Below, in pieces: positions 8,443 to 15,729 of a stretch of 64,000 nucleotides of DNA (the first letter of the stretch is position 1; every line of letters starts with the position of its first letter). Made by a program: the position numbers and the translations under genes. The stretch is from Lachnospiraceae bacterium. GTDB lineage: Bacteria > Bacillota > Clostridia > Lachnospirales > Lachnospiraceae. The stretch spans positions 1 through 64,000 of the forward strand of contig SVFM01000001.1 of the NCBI GenBank assembly GCA_015056865.1, written 5' to 3'. A model generated the notes under the pieces. The model saw only the letters and a list, made by a program, of their open reading frames with translations, was not told the DNA's origin and did not search any database.

Positions 8443-9894
8443 ATGAGGCATAAAAAGACAATGGTCCTGGCGTTGCTCAGTGTACTGCTGATATTAGCGG
8501 TAGCCTGCGGCAAAGAAACAGAGGAAGATGTACATAAATCAGGAGAGCCAACCTCCGGTAGTGAAAGTACTTCCGTCCCGGAAAGTGAAGACCAGAGCGT
8601 GGTCGATGCAGAGAAACCTGATGACCATAGTGCAAGCCGGACCCCGGAGAGTAGTACGCCGGTCAGCAAAGAGCCGGTCAGCAAGGTTCCGGAGAGCAAA
8701 GTGCCGGAGAGCAAAGTACCGGAGAGCCAGCAACCACACAAAGATAATAAGGAGGATGATGTGCCAGAAAGTCAGAGTCCATCTACTCCCTCTTCGTCCG
8801 TTGTACTCCCTTCAAGTCCGGAGCAGCCGGGACAATCCACAGCAGATAAGCCCCAGTTATCCCCCTGGATAACCGGCGGCAAACAACCGGACAGGTACAC
8901 CTGGGCAGAATATGAAGCTTTATCCCAAAACCAGCAACTGGCTTTTATCAATTGGTTTCCAAGCGATAAAGAATTTGAAGCATGGATGGAAGAAGCCTTA
9001 AAAAATGCGGGATATGAACCCGGAGGCGATATGAGTGACCAAGAAACCCCAACAGAACCTAACCCCTGGGAAGCCGCTGGAGCCAAGCAGCCTGCGGACT
9101 ACACCTGGGCCGAATTTGAAGCTCTAACCGCCGGCCAGCAGATAGCCTTCCAGAACAGCTTTGCCAGCACGGGGGCCTTTGACAAATGGCTGCAGAAAGC
9201 CCAATCCGGTCAGTCCGGCACATCCCAGCCCAACCCCTGGGAAGCAGCAGGAGCCAAGCAGCCTGCGGACTATACCTGGGCGGAATTCGAAGCCCTGACC
9301 GTGGCCCAGCAGATGGCCTTCCAGAACAGCTTTGCCAGCCCGGAAGCCTTTGACAAATGGCTGCAGAAAGCCCAATCCGGTCAGTCCGGCACATCCCCGG
9401 CCAACCCTTGGGAAGCAGCAGGAGCCAAGCAGCCCGCCAACTACACCTGGGCTGAGTTCGAAGCCCTGACTGCCGGCCAGCAAATAGCCTTTCAGAACAG
9501 CTTTGCCAGCCCAGAAGCCTTTGACGAATGGTTGCAAAAGGCCCAGTCCGGTCAGTCCGGCGCATCCCCGGCCAACCCCTGGGAAGCAGCAGGAGCCAAG
9601 CAGCCTGCAGACTATACCTGGGCCGAATTCGAAGCCCTGACCGCCGGCCAGCAGATAGCCTTCCAGAACAGTTTTTCCAGTATAGAAGCCTTTGATGAAT
9701 GGTTGCAGGAGGCCCAGTCTGCCGGATCTTCATCAGAGCAGACTAATCCCTGGGAGGCAGAGGGAGCCAAACAGCCAGCGGATTACACCTGGGCCGAGTT
9801 TGAAGCCCTGACCGCCGGCCAGCAGATGGCCTTCCAGAATAGCTTTGGAAGTATAGAGGAATTCGATAAGTGGCTGACTGCCAATGAACCGTAG
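8443..9894 (+). CDS. Lipoprotein with PES linker and six TWAEFEAL repeats
   Basis: A 483-residue predicted lipoprotein with lipobox AVAC near residue 22. A low-complexity Ser/Pro/Glu linker containing PESKV iterations follows, then six units: one divergent and five nearly identical copies of about 56 residues (NPWEA.GAKQP..YTWAEFEALT..QQ.AFQ.SF....AFD.WL). It is a paralogue of the lipoprotein at 2446-3462, though GC-richer and with more homogenised repeats. The linker is what one expects of a protein that spans the wall to display the repeats. The ATG at 8443 follows GTGGAG. Function unknown; cell-surface spacer, adhesin or glycan-binding roles are guesses. Confidence 0.75.
   Translation: MRHKKTMVLALLSVLLILAVACGKETEEDVHKSGEPTSGSESTSVPESEDQSVVDAEKPDDHSASRTPESSTPVSKEPVSKVPESKVPESKVPESQQPHKDNKEDDVPESQSPSTPSSSVVLPSSPEQPGQSTADKPQLSPWITGGKQPDRYTWAEYEALSQNQQLAFINWFPSDKEFEAWMEEALKNAGYEPGGDMSDQETPTEPNPWEAAGAKQPADYTWAEFEALTAGQQIAFQNSFASTGAFDKWLQKAQSGQSGTSQPNPWEAAGAKQPADYTWAEFEALTVAQQMAFQNSFASPEAFDKWLQKAQSGQSGTSPANPWEAAGAKQPANYTWAEFEALTAGQQIAFQNSFASPEAFDEWLQKAQSGQSGASPANPWEAAGAKQPADYTWAEFEALTAGQQIAFQNSFSSIEAFDEWLQEAQSAGSSSEQTNPWEAEGAKQPADYTWAEFEALTAGQQMAFQNSFGSIEEFDKWLTANEP
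9061..9885 (+). repeat. Five near-identical tandem repeats of about 168 bp within the lipoprotein gene
   Basis: The coding repeats are highly similar at DNA level, each starting with a CCCTGGGA(G/A)G motif encoding PWE. Such arrays change copy number easily, and the low divergence suggests recent expansion or gene conversion. Confidence 0.85.
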
Positions 9895-9939
9895 AAAGTT
9901 TGCCGGTGCTATTCCATTCCTGCTTCAGAGAATTAATGA

Positions 9940-9968
9940 TTGCATGCCGATAAAATTTGTATTATAAT
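9940..9968 (+). promoter_or_regulatory. Sigma-A-type promoter for the GNAT pair
   Basis: TTGCAT at 9940-9945 and TATAAT at 9963-9968, separated by 17 bp, about 95 bp upstream of the small gene at 10065. A second TATAAT lies at 10017-10022. Confidence 0.5.
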
Positions 9969-10064
9969 GACAATGAAAACATGATATACTATCTATGAAT
10001 TATGTTAAAATGGTGGTATAATATGAGTGAGAAAGAACAAGAGAAAACAAAGGAGGATGATGAT

Positions 10065-10220
10065 ATGAGTGCCTATGTAAAGCCTATTCAAGCAACGCCA
10101 ACTTTAACCGGTGCAGATGCAATGCACATAATAAAACAAGCAGTAACAGCACCATCACCGGAATCCATTGACAGAAATAAAAAAATGCTGGAATTGAGAA
10201 AGCGGATCGTACAGAAATGA
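10065..10220 (+). CDS. Short putative antitoxin paired with a GNAT protein
   Basis: A 51-residue protein starting MSAYVKPIQATPTL and ending in a basic helix (NKKMLELRKRI). The ATG at 10065 has an AAGGAGGA site 7 bases upstream, better than the ATG at 10023. Its stop overlaps the start of the GNAT gene by 4 bp (ATGA), the classical coupling of toxin-antitoxin pairs. It does not look like the ribbon-helix-helix (DUF1778) antitoxins that usually accompany GNAT toxins. Antitoxin function is inferred from size, order and overlap only. Confidence 0.6.
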   Translation: MSAYVKPIQATPTLTGADAMHIIKQAVTAPSPESIDRNKKMLELRKRIVQK

Positions 10221-10804
10221 GTTATTTAACTTCAAAAGATTTTGAAAGTATTTGTAATACTGTGAAAATATTTCCAATCAGTTCTGCGTCTATAGGAGAT
10301 ATTTCACAGTATTCTTTTGATTGTGGGGAAGCAAAGGAATACGAAACTTTTCTGAAAGAAAAAGCCCTACTGTTAGAAAAAATTGGAGTAACAAGAACTT
10401 TTTTATTAATACATTCTCATACAAGGGAGCTGATTGGTTATTTTTCTTTATCGGCAGATACGGTCAGATTGACAATAGATGAGAAAAAGGGAACGGACTT
10501 AGAAAAAGTTGATTTTATGGCGTTACCTGCACTTAAACTTGGGAAATTGGCAATCAATAAGTCGTTAAGTGAGCAAGCCCAGAGAAAAGGATATGGTTCT
10601 TTTGTTTTAGATATTGTGAATACATATGCCTTTGAAATGTTGGACAATGGCGTGGCATGCAGGTTTGTTACAGTAGATGCAGATATAGAGTATAATCCTG
10701 ACACACCAGAATTTTATAAGAAAAATGGGTTTGTAGCCAATCAGTCTAGAAGGAGCAGGTCAACAGATAAAACTGTAAGTATGAGAAGAGATATTTTTGC
10801 GTAG
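10217..10804 (+). CDS. GNAT-family N-acetyltransferase, possible toxin
   Basis: 195 residues. A central strand LLIHSHTRELIGYFSLS is followed by the LGKLAINKSL...QRKGYG acetyl-CoA-binding segment (motif A; R/Q-x-x-G-x-G/A form QRKGYG) and a terminal YKKNGF. This matches GNAT enzymes including the tRNA-acetylating TacT/AtaT toxins, which poison translation by acetylating aminoacyl-tRNA. It overlaps the short upstream gene by 4 bp. Genomic position in a cluster of toxin-antitoxin genes supports a toxin role, but a small-molecule acetyltransferase is possible. Confidence 0.75.
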   Translation: MSYLTSKDFESICNTVKIFPISSASIGDISQYSFDCGEAKEYETFLKEKALLLEKIGVTRTFLLIHSHTRELIGYFSLSADTVRLTIDEKKGTDLEKVDFMALPALKLGKLAINKSLSEQAQRKGYGSFVLDIVNTYAFEMLDNGVACRFVTVDADIEYNPDTPEFYKKNGFVANQSRRSRSTDKTVSMRRDIFA

Positions 10805-10829
10805 AGGGTTTCACCGTTTACTTTGTACC

Positions 10830-11081
10830 TCATTCTTCAAGTGCTGCCTTTAAATCTTCCATATTGCTGTAAGCAAGTGTTCTGCCCTCTCGGATAGCGG
10901 CAGCGGTTGTCTCGTTGGGAACATTCAGTTTTACTTCAAAAGGAATTCCATTCTCTCTGATGGCCTGTCTTAAAAAAATATTAACCGCAGTAGTCATATT
11001 AAGCCCCAAAGCGTCAAAAATCTTTTCAGCCTGAGCTTTCACTTCTTTATCCGTCCGAATATTCAAATTAGTGGACTCCAT
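10830..11081 (-). CDS. RelB/DinJ-family antitoxin without an adjacent toxin
   Basis: 83 residues with the RelB/DinJ ribbon-helix-helix pattern: NLNIRTDKEVKAQAEKIFDALGL followed in the family by MTTAVNIFLRQ and IPFE. Such proteins bind DNA as dimers and neutralise a RelE/YafQ-type RNase. The start at 11081 has GGAGGTGT immediately upstream; the longer frame to 11267 lacks this. The toxin should follow the antitoxin, but 25 bp downstream lies the converging GNAT gene, so the antitoxin appears to be on its own. It may be a decoy or a remnant. Confidence 0.82.
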   Translation of the reverse strand: MESTNLNIRTDKEVKAQAEKIFDALGLNMTTAVNIFLRQAIRENGIPFEVKLNVPNETTAAAIREGRTLAYSNMEDLKAALEE

Positions 11082-11284
11082 ACAATACACCTCCATCATT
11101 ATTATATGCATATTGTAACGCATTATGCGCACGGCGTCAATACGTATTACCCGCTGGCAGATTTTATAATAAGCGCGCATTATCAAGATGATAGGATATT
11201 GACAAAAAGCAATCATTGATATACGATAATTATGATGATGGAATAATTTGAAAAATCCATCATACAATATAGGAGGCGATTATA

Positions 11285-11353
11285 TTGCATATTAAACGTG
11301 AAGAAGTAGAATGTTACCTTGCCGAAGTAAAACAGGCTTTAATGAACAAATGA
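11285..11353 (+). pseudogene. Truncated 22-codon ORF, likely remnant of a toxin N-terminus
   Basis: An excellent AGGAGG site at 11271-11276 sits 8 bp before a TTG that opens a 22-codon frame (HIKREEVECYLAEVKQ...). It stops 33 bp before the MqsA-Panacea gene. The sequence resembles the first helix of small MqsR-like toxins that precede such antitoxins. I infer an internal deletion that removed the rest of the toxin and left its translation start. It may still be translated as a leader peptide coupled to the downstream gene. Confidence 0.45.
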
Positions 11354-11386
11354 GAGAATAGTAAATATCAAAGAGGAGGTAAAAAC

Positions 11387-12391
11387 ATGGGAAAGGAGAG
11401 ATGTGGATTCTGTGCTGAGTGCAGGGAATTAACCCAGTATGAATTCAAAAAGGTAGTGCGAAAATGCATCATTAAGGAAAAAGCATATGACATGGAGATT
11501 ACGGTTGCATTTTGTAAAAATTGTGGAGAGGAAATGAACGTTCCGGGAATTATGGATCTAAGATCTAAGGAAGTTGATGAACAATATAGAGCATATGAAG
11601 ATATTATAAGTGTTAATGACATTCAAAAACTAATGGATATTTATAATATCGGCAAAGCACCACTTTCTTTAGCATTAGGATTTGGAGAAATCACCATTAC
11701 TCGTTATCTTCAGGGGCAGGTTCCTTCAAAAGAATATTCTGTTGTGATGAAAAAAGCTTTAGAGTCGCCTAAATATATGCTTGAACTGTTGAAAAATAAT
11801 ATGGATAAAATAGGAGATACGGCTTATAAAAAGGCATCAAAAGCAGCAGAAGAATTAAATAGTCTCATGAGTGTATCTGAAAAAATGTTATCTGTTATCT
11901 CATATATTTTTGAGAGAGCACATGAAGTCACACCATTAGCTTTACAGAAGATATTGTACTTTATCCAGGGAATCTATATGGTGCTTTTTGGCACTCCAAT
12001 ATATGATGAAGATTGTGTAGCATGGATGCATGGGCCAGTATATGAATCAGTATATGAAATGTTTAAAACATTTAAGTATAATCCAATCGATGATAATCGT
12101 TTTGTAATGTTTAAAAACCGCTTTCAGGAGTTAAGTAAAGAAGAAAAAGAAGTAATAGATTTAATCATTGACTCGTTTGGAATGTATAGTGGAAAAGCGT
12201 TAGAAAAAATTACTCATAATGAAGATCCTTGGAAACAGGCCCGAGAAGGATATCTACCAATGGAGCCGTCAAATGTAGTAATAGAAAAGCAGGAAATAAA
12301 AAGATATTTTGATAAAGTTTCCGAAGAATACGACGTAAAACATGTTGATGGGTTAAAAAAATACATTAATAATCAATTAGAAATCGCATAA
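11387..12391 (+). CDS. MqsA-type zinc finger / HTH antitoxin with Panacea (SocA/DUF4065) domain
   Basis: 334 residues in three parts. An N-terminal zinc knuckle has C6xxC9 and C43xxC46, as in YgiT/MqsA proteins. A central helix-turn-helix (about 70-130, IGKAPLSLALGFGEITITRYLQG) is of MqsA/XRE type. The C-terminal part (about 165-305) matches the SocA/Panacea fold, with KILYFIQG, WMHGPVYESVY and the TH(N)EDPWKQAREG signature. Panacea is known as a promiscuous toxin-neutralising domain. GGAGG lies 7 bp upstream. The expected toxin is reduced to a 22-codon ORF just upstream, so this is probably an antitoxin that has lost its toxin or now neutralises another one. Confidence 0.85.
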   Translation: MGKERCGFCAECRELTQYEFKKVVRKCIIKEKAYDMEITVAFCKNCGEEMNVPGIMDLRSKEVDEQYRAYEDIISVNDIQKLMDIYNIGKAPLSLALGFGEITITRYLQGQVPSKEYSVVMKKALESPKYMLELLKNNMDKIGDTAYKKASKAAEELNSLMSVSEKMLSVISYIFERAHEVTPLALQKILYFIQGIYMVLFGTPIYDEDCVAWMHGPVYESVYEMFKTFKYNPIDDNRFVMFKNRFQELSKEEKEVIDLIIDSFGMYSGKALEKITHNEDPWKQAREGYLPMEPSNVVIEKQEIKRYFDKVSEEYDVKHVDGLKKYINNQLEIA

Positions 12392-12416
12392 AAAAGTAAG
12401 CCACAAATCCCTCATT

Positions 12417-12461
12417 AAAGCATACCTTCCCGCCTTCCGGCGTAAAATAAGGAGTGACATT
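12417..12461 (+). repeat. 45-bp direct repeat, copy 1
   Basis: Matches 13831-13875 at 41 of 45 positions. It includes a small CGCC/GGCG-type hairpin in the reverse orientation and an AAGGAGTGA ribosome-site-like end. The two copies flank the AAA-DUF4143 gene. Confidence 0.85.
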
Positions 12462-12501
12462 GAAAAAAGTGTTGGATAAGAGAGTGGATTTTCAGTAGCA
12501 G

Positions 12502-12531
12502 TTGACATAAGCGTTAGTAGGGATGTATAAT
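12502..12531 (+). promoter_or_regulatory. Near-consensus sigma-A promoter for the AAA-DUF4143 gene
   Basis: TTGACA at 12502-12507 and TATAAT at 12526-12531 with an 18-bp spacer. It is followed at once by a perfect inverted repeat. Confidence 0.75.
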
Positions 12532-12534
12532 TCT

Positions 12535-12572
12535 ATTGAAAATTAATCTGCTATTGCGACTAAATTTTCAAT
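12535..12572 (+). promoter_or_regulatory. 10-bp inverted repeat in the 5' leader, operator or hairpin
   Basis: ATTGAAAATT (12535-12544) and AATTTTCAAT (12563-12572) are perfect inverted copies separated by 18 bp. They lie just after the promoter and end 3 bp before the GGAGG site, so they could be an operator or sequester translation. Confidence 0.5.
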
Positions 12573-12586
12573 ACTGGAGGGCTGAT

Positions 12587-13831
12587 ATGGAAAGAAACTT
12601 ATACCTGGATAAACTCATCAGAAGAAAAAATAATGGTATGATCAAGGTGATTACCGGAATCAGAAGAAGTGGCAAGACCTATTTGTTGTTTGAGTTGTTT
12701 TATGAATATTTGTTGAAATCGGGAGTTGATAAAGAGCACATCATAAAAATAGCATTAGATGATAGGATCAATAAAAAATATCGTGATCCGGACGTGCTGT
12801 GTGAATATGTCCATAATGCAGTTAAGGATGATAAAATGTATTATGTGTTATTGGACGAGGTTCAGATGGTATCGGAATTTGAAGATGTATTAAATAGTTT
12901 TTTGCACCTAAAAAATGTAGATACTTATGTTACTGGTAGTAACGCGAAGTTTTTATCTAAGGATATTATTACGGAGTTCCGTGGCAGAGGTGATCAGGTA
13001 CATTTATACCCGTTGTCTTTTTCTGAATTTATGCAAGGGAAAAAAATGGACAGGCAACAAGCGTGGTATCAATATACAATGTATGGCGGGTTGCCGAAAA
13101 TGCTTGAAATGGAAAATGAAGAAGACAAAGCAGCCTATTTAAGAGATATTTTTAAAGAAACTTATATGAAAGATATTTTGGAACGAAACGATGTGAGAAA
13201 TCCTGTAGAAATGGAGGAATTACTAGACTACTTGTCATCAGCAATCGGTGGCTTGACTAATCCTAAGAAACTTGCAGATACATTTAAAACTGTGAAAAAT
13301 GTCTCGGTACATCCGGATACCATTAAAACATACTTGGATTATTTTGAAGATTCTTTTCTTATAAGCAGAGCAAGTCGCTATGACATAAAAGGTAAGAAAT
13401 ATATTAGTACACCAATGAAGTTTTATTTTACGGATTGTGGTTTGAGAAATGTTAGAATCAACTTTCGTCAATATGAAGAGACACATATTATGGAAAACAT
13501 CGTTTATAACGAACTTTTGATAAGAGGTTATAATGTCGATGTGGGTATGGTTGAGTATAACTATTACACTGAGGATAAGCGAAAGGTTCAGAAACAGTTA
13601 GAAGTTGATTTTGTATGCAATCAAGGCTCCAGGAGATTCTATATTCAATCAGCATTGACTATGCCAACGCAAGAAAAAGAAGAGCAGGAGCAGTTATCAC
13701 TTGAAAATATCGGTGACTCATTCAAGAAAATCATTATAGTTAAGGATGGTCCCACACATTATAACGAATCAGGAATCCTAATCTTGAATTTGTTTGATTT
13801 CTTGTTAAAGGAGAACAGTTTAGCATACTAA
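12587..13831 (+). CDS. AAA-family ATPase with C-terminal DUF4143
   Basis: 414 residues. Walker A reads TGIRRSGKTYL near residues 21-31, and Walker B YYVLLDEVQM about 65 residues later. A TGSNAKFLS sensor and an EFRGRGDQVHLYPLSFSEF segment are typical of the family. The C-terminal DUF4143 half has a nuclease-like LEVDFV...YIQSA pattern. These are widespread, horizontally mobile ATPases of unknown role, often near toxin-antitoxin or defence genes. The start follows GGAGG. Flanking 45-bp direct repeats and its own promoter make it look like an inserted cassette. Confidence 0.85.
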   Translation: MERNLYLDKLIRRKNNGMIKVITGIRRSGKTYLLFELFYEYLLKSGVDKEHIIKIALDDRINKKYRDPDVLCEYVHNAVKDDKMYYVLLDEVQMVSEFEDVLNSFLHLKNVDTYVTGSNAKFLSKDIITEFRGRGDQVHLYPLSFSEFMQGKKMDRQQAWYQYTMYGGLPKMLEMENEEDKAAYLRDIFKETYMKDILERNDVRNPVEMEELLDYLSSAIGGLTNPKKLADTFKTVKNVSVHPDTIKTYLDYFEDSFLISRASRYDIKGKKYISTPMKFYFTDCGLRNVRINFRQYEETHIMENIVYNELLIRGYNVDVGMVEYNYYTEDKRKVQKQLEVDFVCNQGSRRFYIQSALTMPTQEKEEQEQLSLENIGDSFKKIIIVKDGPTHYNESGILILNLFDFLLKENSLAY

Positions 13832-13875
13832 AAGCATACCTTCCTGCCTTCCGGTGCAAAATAAGGAGTGATATT
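13831..13875 (+). repeat. 45-bp direct repeat, copy 2
   Basis: Second copy, 41 of 45 bases identical to 12417-12461. It begins at the last base of the ATPase gene and leads into the leader of the small gene at 13894. Confidence 0.85.
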
Positions 13876-13893
13876 TCTTATTGGAGGGCATCT

Positions 13894-14031
13894 ATGAAAA
13901 CCATGATCTTTATGCTTTTGGATACGATTTTTTGTTATTGCCTGCTCCGGGCATCTGCCAGGTATCAGCGGGATGAGTGGAATGAATACGGCGAGGAAAC
14001 TGTCCACCGGGATACGGAGGAAGGCAGTTAA
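13894..14031 (+). CDS. Small 45-residue protein with hydrophobic N-terminus
   Basis: A GGAGG site 6 bp upstream and clean codons support translation. The protein starts with about 20 mostly hydrophobic residues (KTMIFMLLDTIFCYCLLRA) and ends in a charged, acidic tail. It could be a single-pass membrane peptide. Its leader contains the 45-bp repeat. I do not recognise the family. Confidence 0.5.
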   Translation: MKTMIFMLLDTIFCYCLLRASARYQRDEWNEYGEETVHRDTEEGS

Positions 14032-14084
14032 CCTCGCCGTTGGTGCTTACGTATTAATTCGATACGAGCGGAATTTTGTCGGTG

Positions 14085-14507
14085 TTATTCAAATTGTGTT
14101 TCAGAGAATACAATATCAAGCATTTTTCGAGGTGTAACAATAAAGGTTTCAGCCGGAAAATGTTTAATGTTTCCCGTGACTAAATATGCTTCTTCGGTCT
14201 TACGTTCTTCGAGCACCACTTCGTAAAATACCCTGTCTTTGGGATCGGGGAGAACAATGTCAATCGTTTCAGCCTCAACAAGGATTCCTCTATTTTCCAG
14301 ATTTTCAATAACATCATCTACAATCTTTTTGGTTAAATGAAATTTCGGACGAGAAAGCACTTCAAGATATTCATTCAGAATTTCAGAATTATATACAGGT
14401 ATGATGGGGCCTTCAAAAACGAGTTCCATCAAATTTCCGGGAACGGAATTCCATTTGAGCATTGCAGATACGAGTACATTGGTATCGATGATAGCGTAAT
14501 ATTTCAT
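14085..14507 (-). CDS. PIN-domain putative toxin
   Basis: 140 residues of the PIN fold in the family annotated as putative toxin-antitoxin toxin component. Acidic metal ligands are visible at IDTNVLVSA (D8), NSEILNEYLEVL and LPDPKDRVFYEV, with a late TGNIKHFP. PIN toxins are magnesium-dependent RNases. The gene starts 8 bp after the stop of a RelB/DinJ-like antitoxin, so the two form one unit. The pairing of a RelB-type antitoxin with a PIN toxin is seen in Firmicutes. Confidence 0.85.
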   Translation of the reverse strand: MKYYAIIDTNVLVSAMLKWNSVPGNLMELVFEGPIIPVYNSEILNEYLEVLSRPKFHLTKKIVDDVIENLENRGILVEAETIDIVLPDPKDRVFYEVVLEERKTEEAYLVTGNIKHFPAETFIVTPRKMLDIVFSETQFE

Positions 14508-14515
14508 GTCGGAAC

Positions 14516-14797
14516 CTACTTTCTTGCCTCGGCAATTTCCGCATTGATTTCATCAAGTGTCATATCAGAAAGACCATTTGCAGCAGCAATTCTGCTGGCA
14601 GTTTTCATAGCTTTAACCGCTTTGTTTTCAGATAGATCATTAAGATTCATAGTAAATGGGATACCGTTTTCCTGAATGAGTCTTGAAATGCACATCCTCA
14701 TATAAGTCTGCAGATCAATGCCCAGCTTTTCGCAAATGCTGCTTGCTTTAATTCTTGAAGATTCGTCTGTACGGAATTGAATTAATGAATTTGCCAT
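14516..14797 (-). CDS. RelB/DinJ-type antitoxin of the PIN toxin
   Basis: 93 residues with an N-terminal ribbon-helix-helix (SLIQFRTDESSRIKASSICEKLG) and an IPFTMNLND stretch, then a C-terminal helix that would cover the toxin. The ATG at 14797 has AAAGGAGTGG upstream; a GTG three codons earlier lies inside that site. It precedes the PIN gene by 8 bp and probably autoregulates the pair by binding its promoter. Confidence 0.82.
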   Translation of the reverse strand: MANSLIQFRTDESSRIKASSICEKLGIDLQTYMRMCISRLIQENGIPFTMNLNDLSENKAVKAMKTASRIAAANGLSDMTLDEINAEIAEARK

Positions 14798-14843
14798 AAC
14801 AACCACTCCTTTCTGATATTATTATACCCGAAACTGCAAACAA

Positions 14844-14990
14844 ATGCAATCATCTGATGATAAAATATACGCAAAGCAAAATCTTGAAAATTTCAGCAAG
14901 AAGATTATGGAAAACAGCAGCGAAATTGAAACAGAGACCTTTCGAGAACATCTGCAAGCAGTACCTTGGGAAACAATTTTTAATGGGTAA
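14844..14990 (+). CDS. Doubtful 48-codon ORF, possible gene remnant
   Basis: The frame reads with protein-like composition (ending EHLQAVPWETIFNG) but has no ribosome site and overlaps the end of plsC on the other strand by 11 bp. It could be the 3' remainder of a gene once linked to the toxin-antitoxin island. I do not recognise it. Confidence 0.2.
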   Translation: MQSSDDKIYAKQNLENFSKKIMENSSEIETETFREHLQAVPWETIFNG

Positions 14991-15729
14991 ATGTCCTGTA
15001 GAGTTCTTTATTCCTAAAATACGTCTCCTCCATGATCCCTTGTACTTTGGCTCCGATCTGTTTGCGCTCCTCCCTGGGCAGATCAGCTATGCGGATGGGG
15101 GCGCCGTATTCAATGACGACAGTGGCCTTTTTCACCTTGGGGAAGTGATCCTCGAAGATAGCGGCGGAGTTGTTGATGGTCATGGGAATGATGGGCACAT
15201 CAGCCTTTTCAGCAATCTTAAAGCTGCCTTCATGGAAGGGCAGGAAGGTGTCCGGCACACGGTTTCTGGTTCCCTCCGGGAAGATACAGATGGAGATGCC
15301 GGATTTGGCCTTTTCTACGCCTGCCAGGATGGTTTTTAAGCCTTCCCGGATATTGTCTCGATCCAGGAAGAGACAGTTTACCAATTTCATCCAGTGATAC
15401 AAAAGGGGGATCTTTTTGATCTCCTTTTTTGCTACATAGCCGGTGGGGCGGGCTACCAGTGGATAGGTCAGCACAATGTCAAAAAAGCTCCTGTGGTTGC
15501 CCACGTACAGCACAGCGGAGTCCTTAGGTACGTTTTCTTTGCCAAGGACAATGACCTTGGTGCCACAGAGAAAGCGCACACAGCGAAAGGCCCAGTTGAC
15601 GATGGCCAGACTGCTGCGGTTTCTCAGATTCATATTGAATTTTCCGATGATCCATTCTGCGATCAGCATCGGGATGGACAGGATCAAAAACAGTACTACA
15701 AATAATGCGACAATGATAAAACGTATCAT
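14980..15729 (-). CDS. plsC: 1-acyl-sn-glycerol-3-phosphate acyltransferase (PlsC-like)
   Basis: 249 residues that would acylate lysophosphatidic acid to phosphatidic acid at the cytoplasmic membrane. The N-terminus is a hydrophobic anchor. The catalytic HX4D motif is NHRSFFD (H79, D84), and FPEGTRN (about 150-156) is the acceptor-binding motif. Length is normal for the family. The start overlaps the stop of the upstream glycosidase-like gene by 4 bp, and AAAGGAG lies before it, so the two are translationally coupled. Confidence 0.9.
   Translation of the reverse strand: MIRFIIVALFVVLFLILSIPMLIAEWIIGKFNMNLRNRSSLAIVNWAFRCVRFLCGTKVIVLGKENVPKDSAVLYVGNHRSFFDIVLTYPLVARPTGYVAKKEIKKIPLLYHWMKLVNCLFLDRDNIREGLKTILAGVEKAKSGISICIFPEGTRNRVPDTFLPFHEGSFKIAEKADVPIIPMTINNSAAIFEDHFPKVKKATVVIEYGAPIRIADLPREERKQIGAKVQGIMEETYFRNKELYRTFTH

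Noticed and set aside
9059-9733. 224-codon minus-strand repeat frame
   Set aside because: It is the reverse reading of the coding repeats of the lipoprotein gene; composition is implausible.
9061-9885. Regular repeats that could be taken for a CRISPR array
   Set aside because: The units are 168 bp, contiguous, in frame and encode a conserved protein module; there are no unique spacers.
12417-13875. Direct repeats as att sites of an integrated element
   Set aside because: No integrase or recombinase is present between or beside them, and the copies differ at four positions; kept only as repeats.
15394-15705. Plus-strand frames across plsC
   Set aside because: Antisense to an enzyme with complete motifs.
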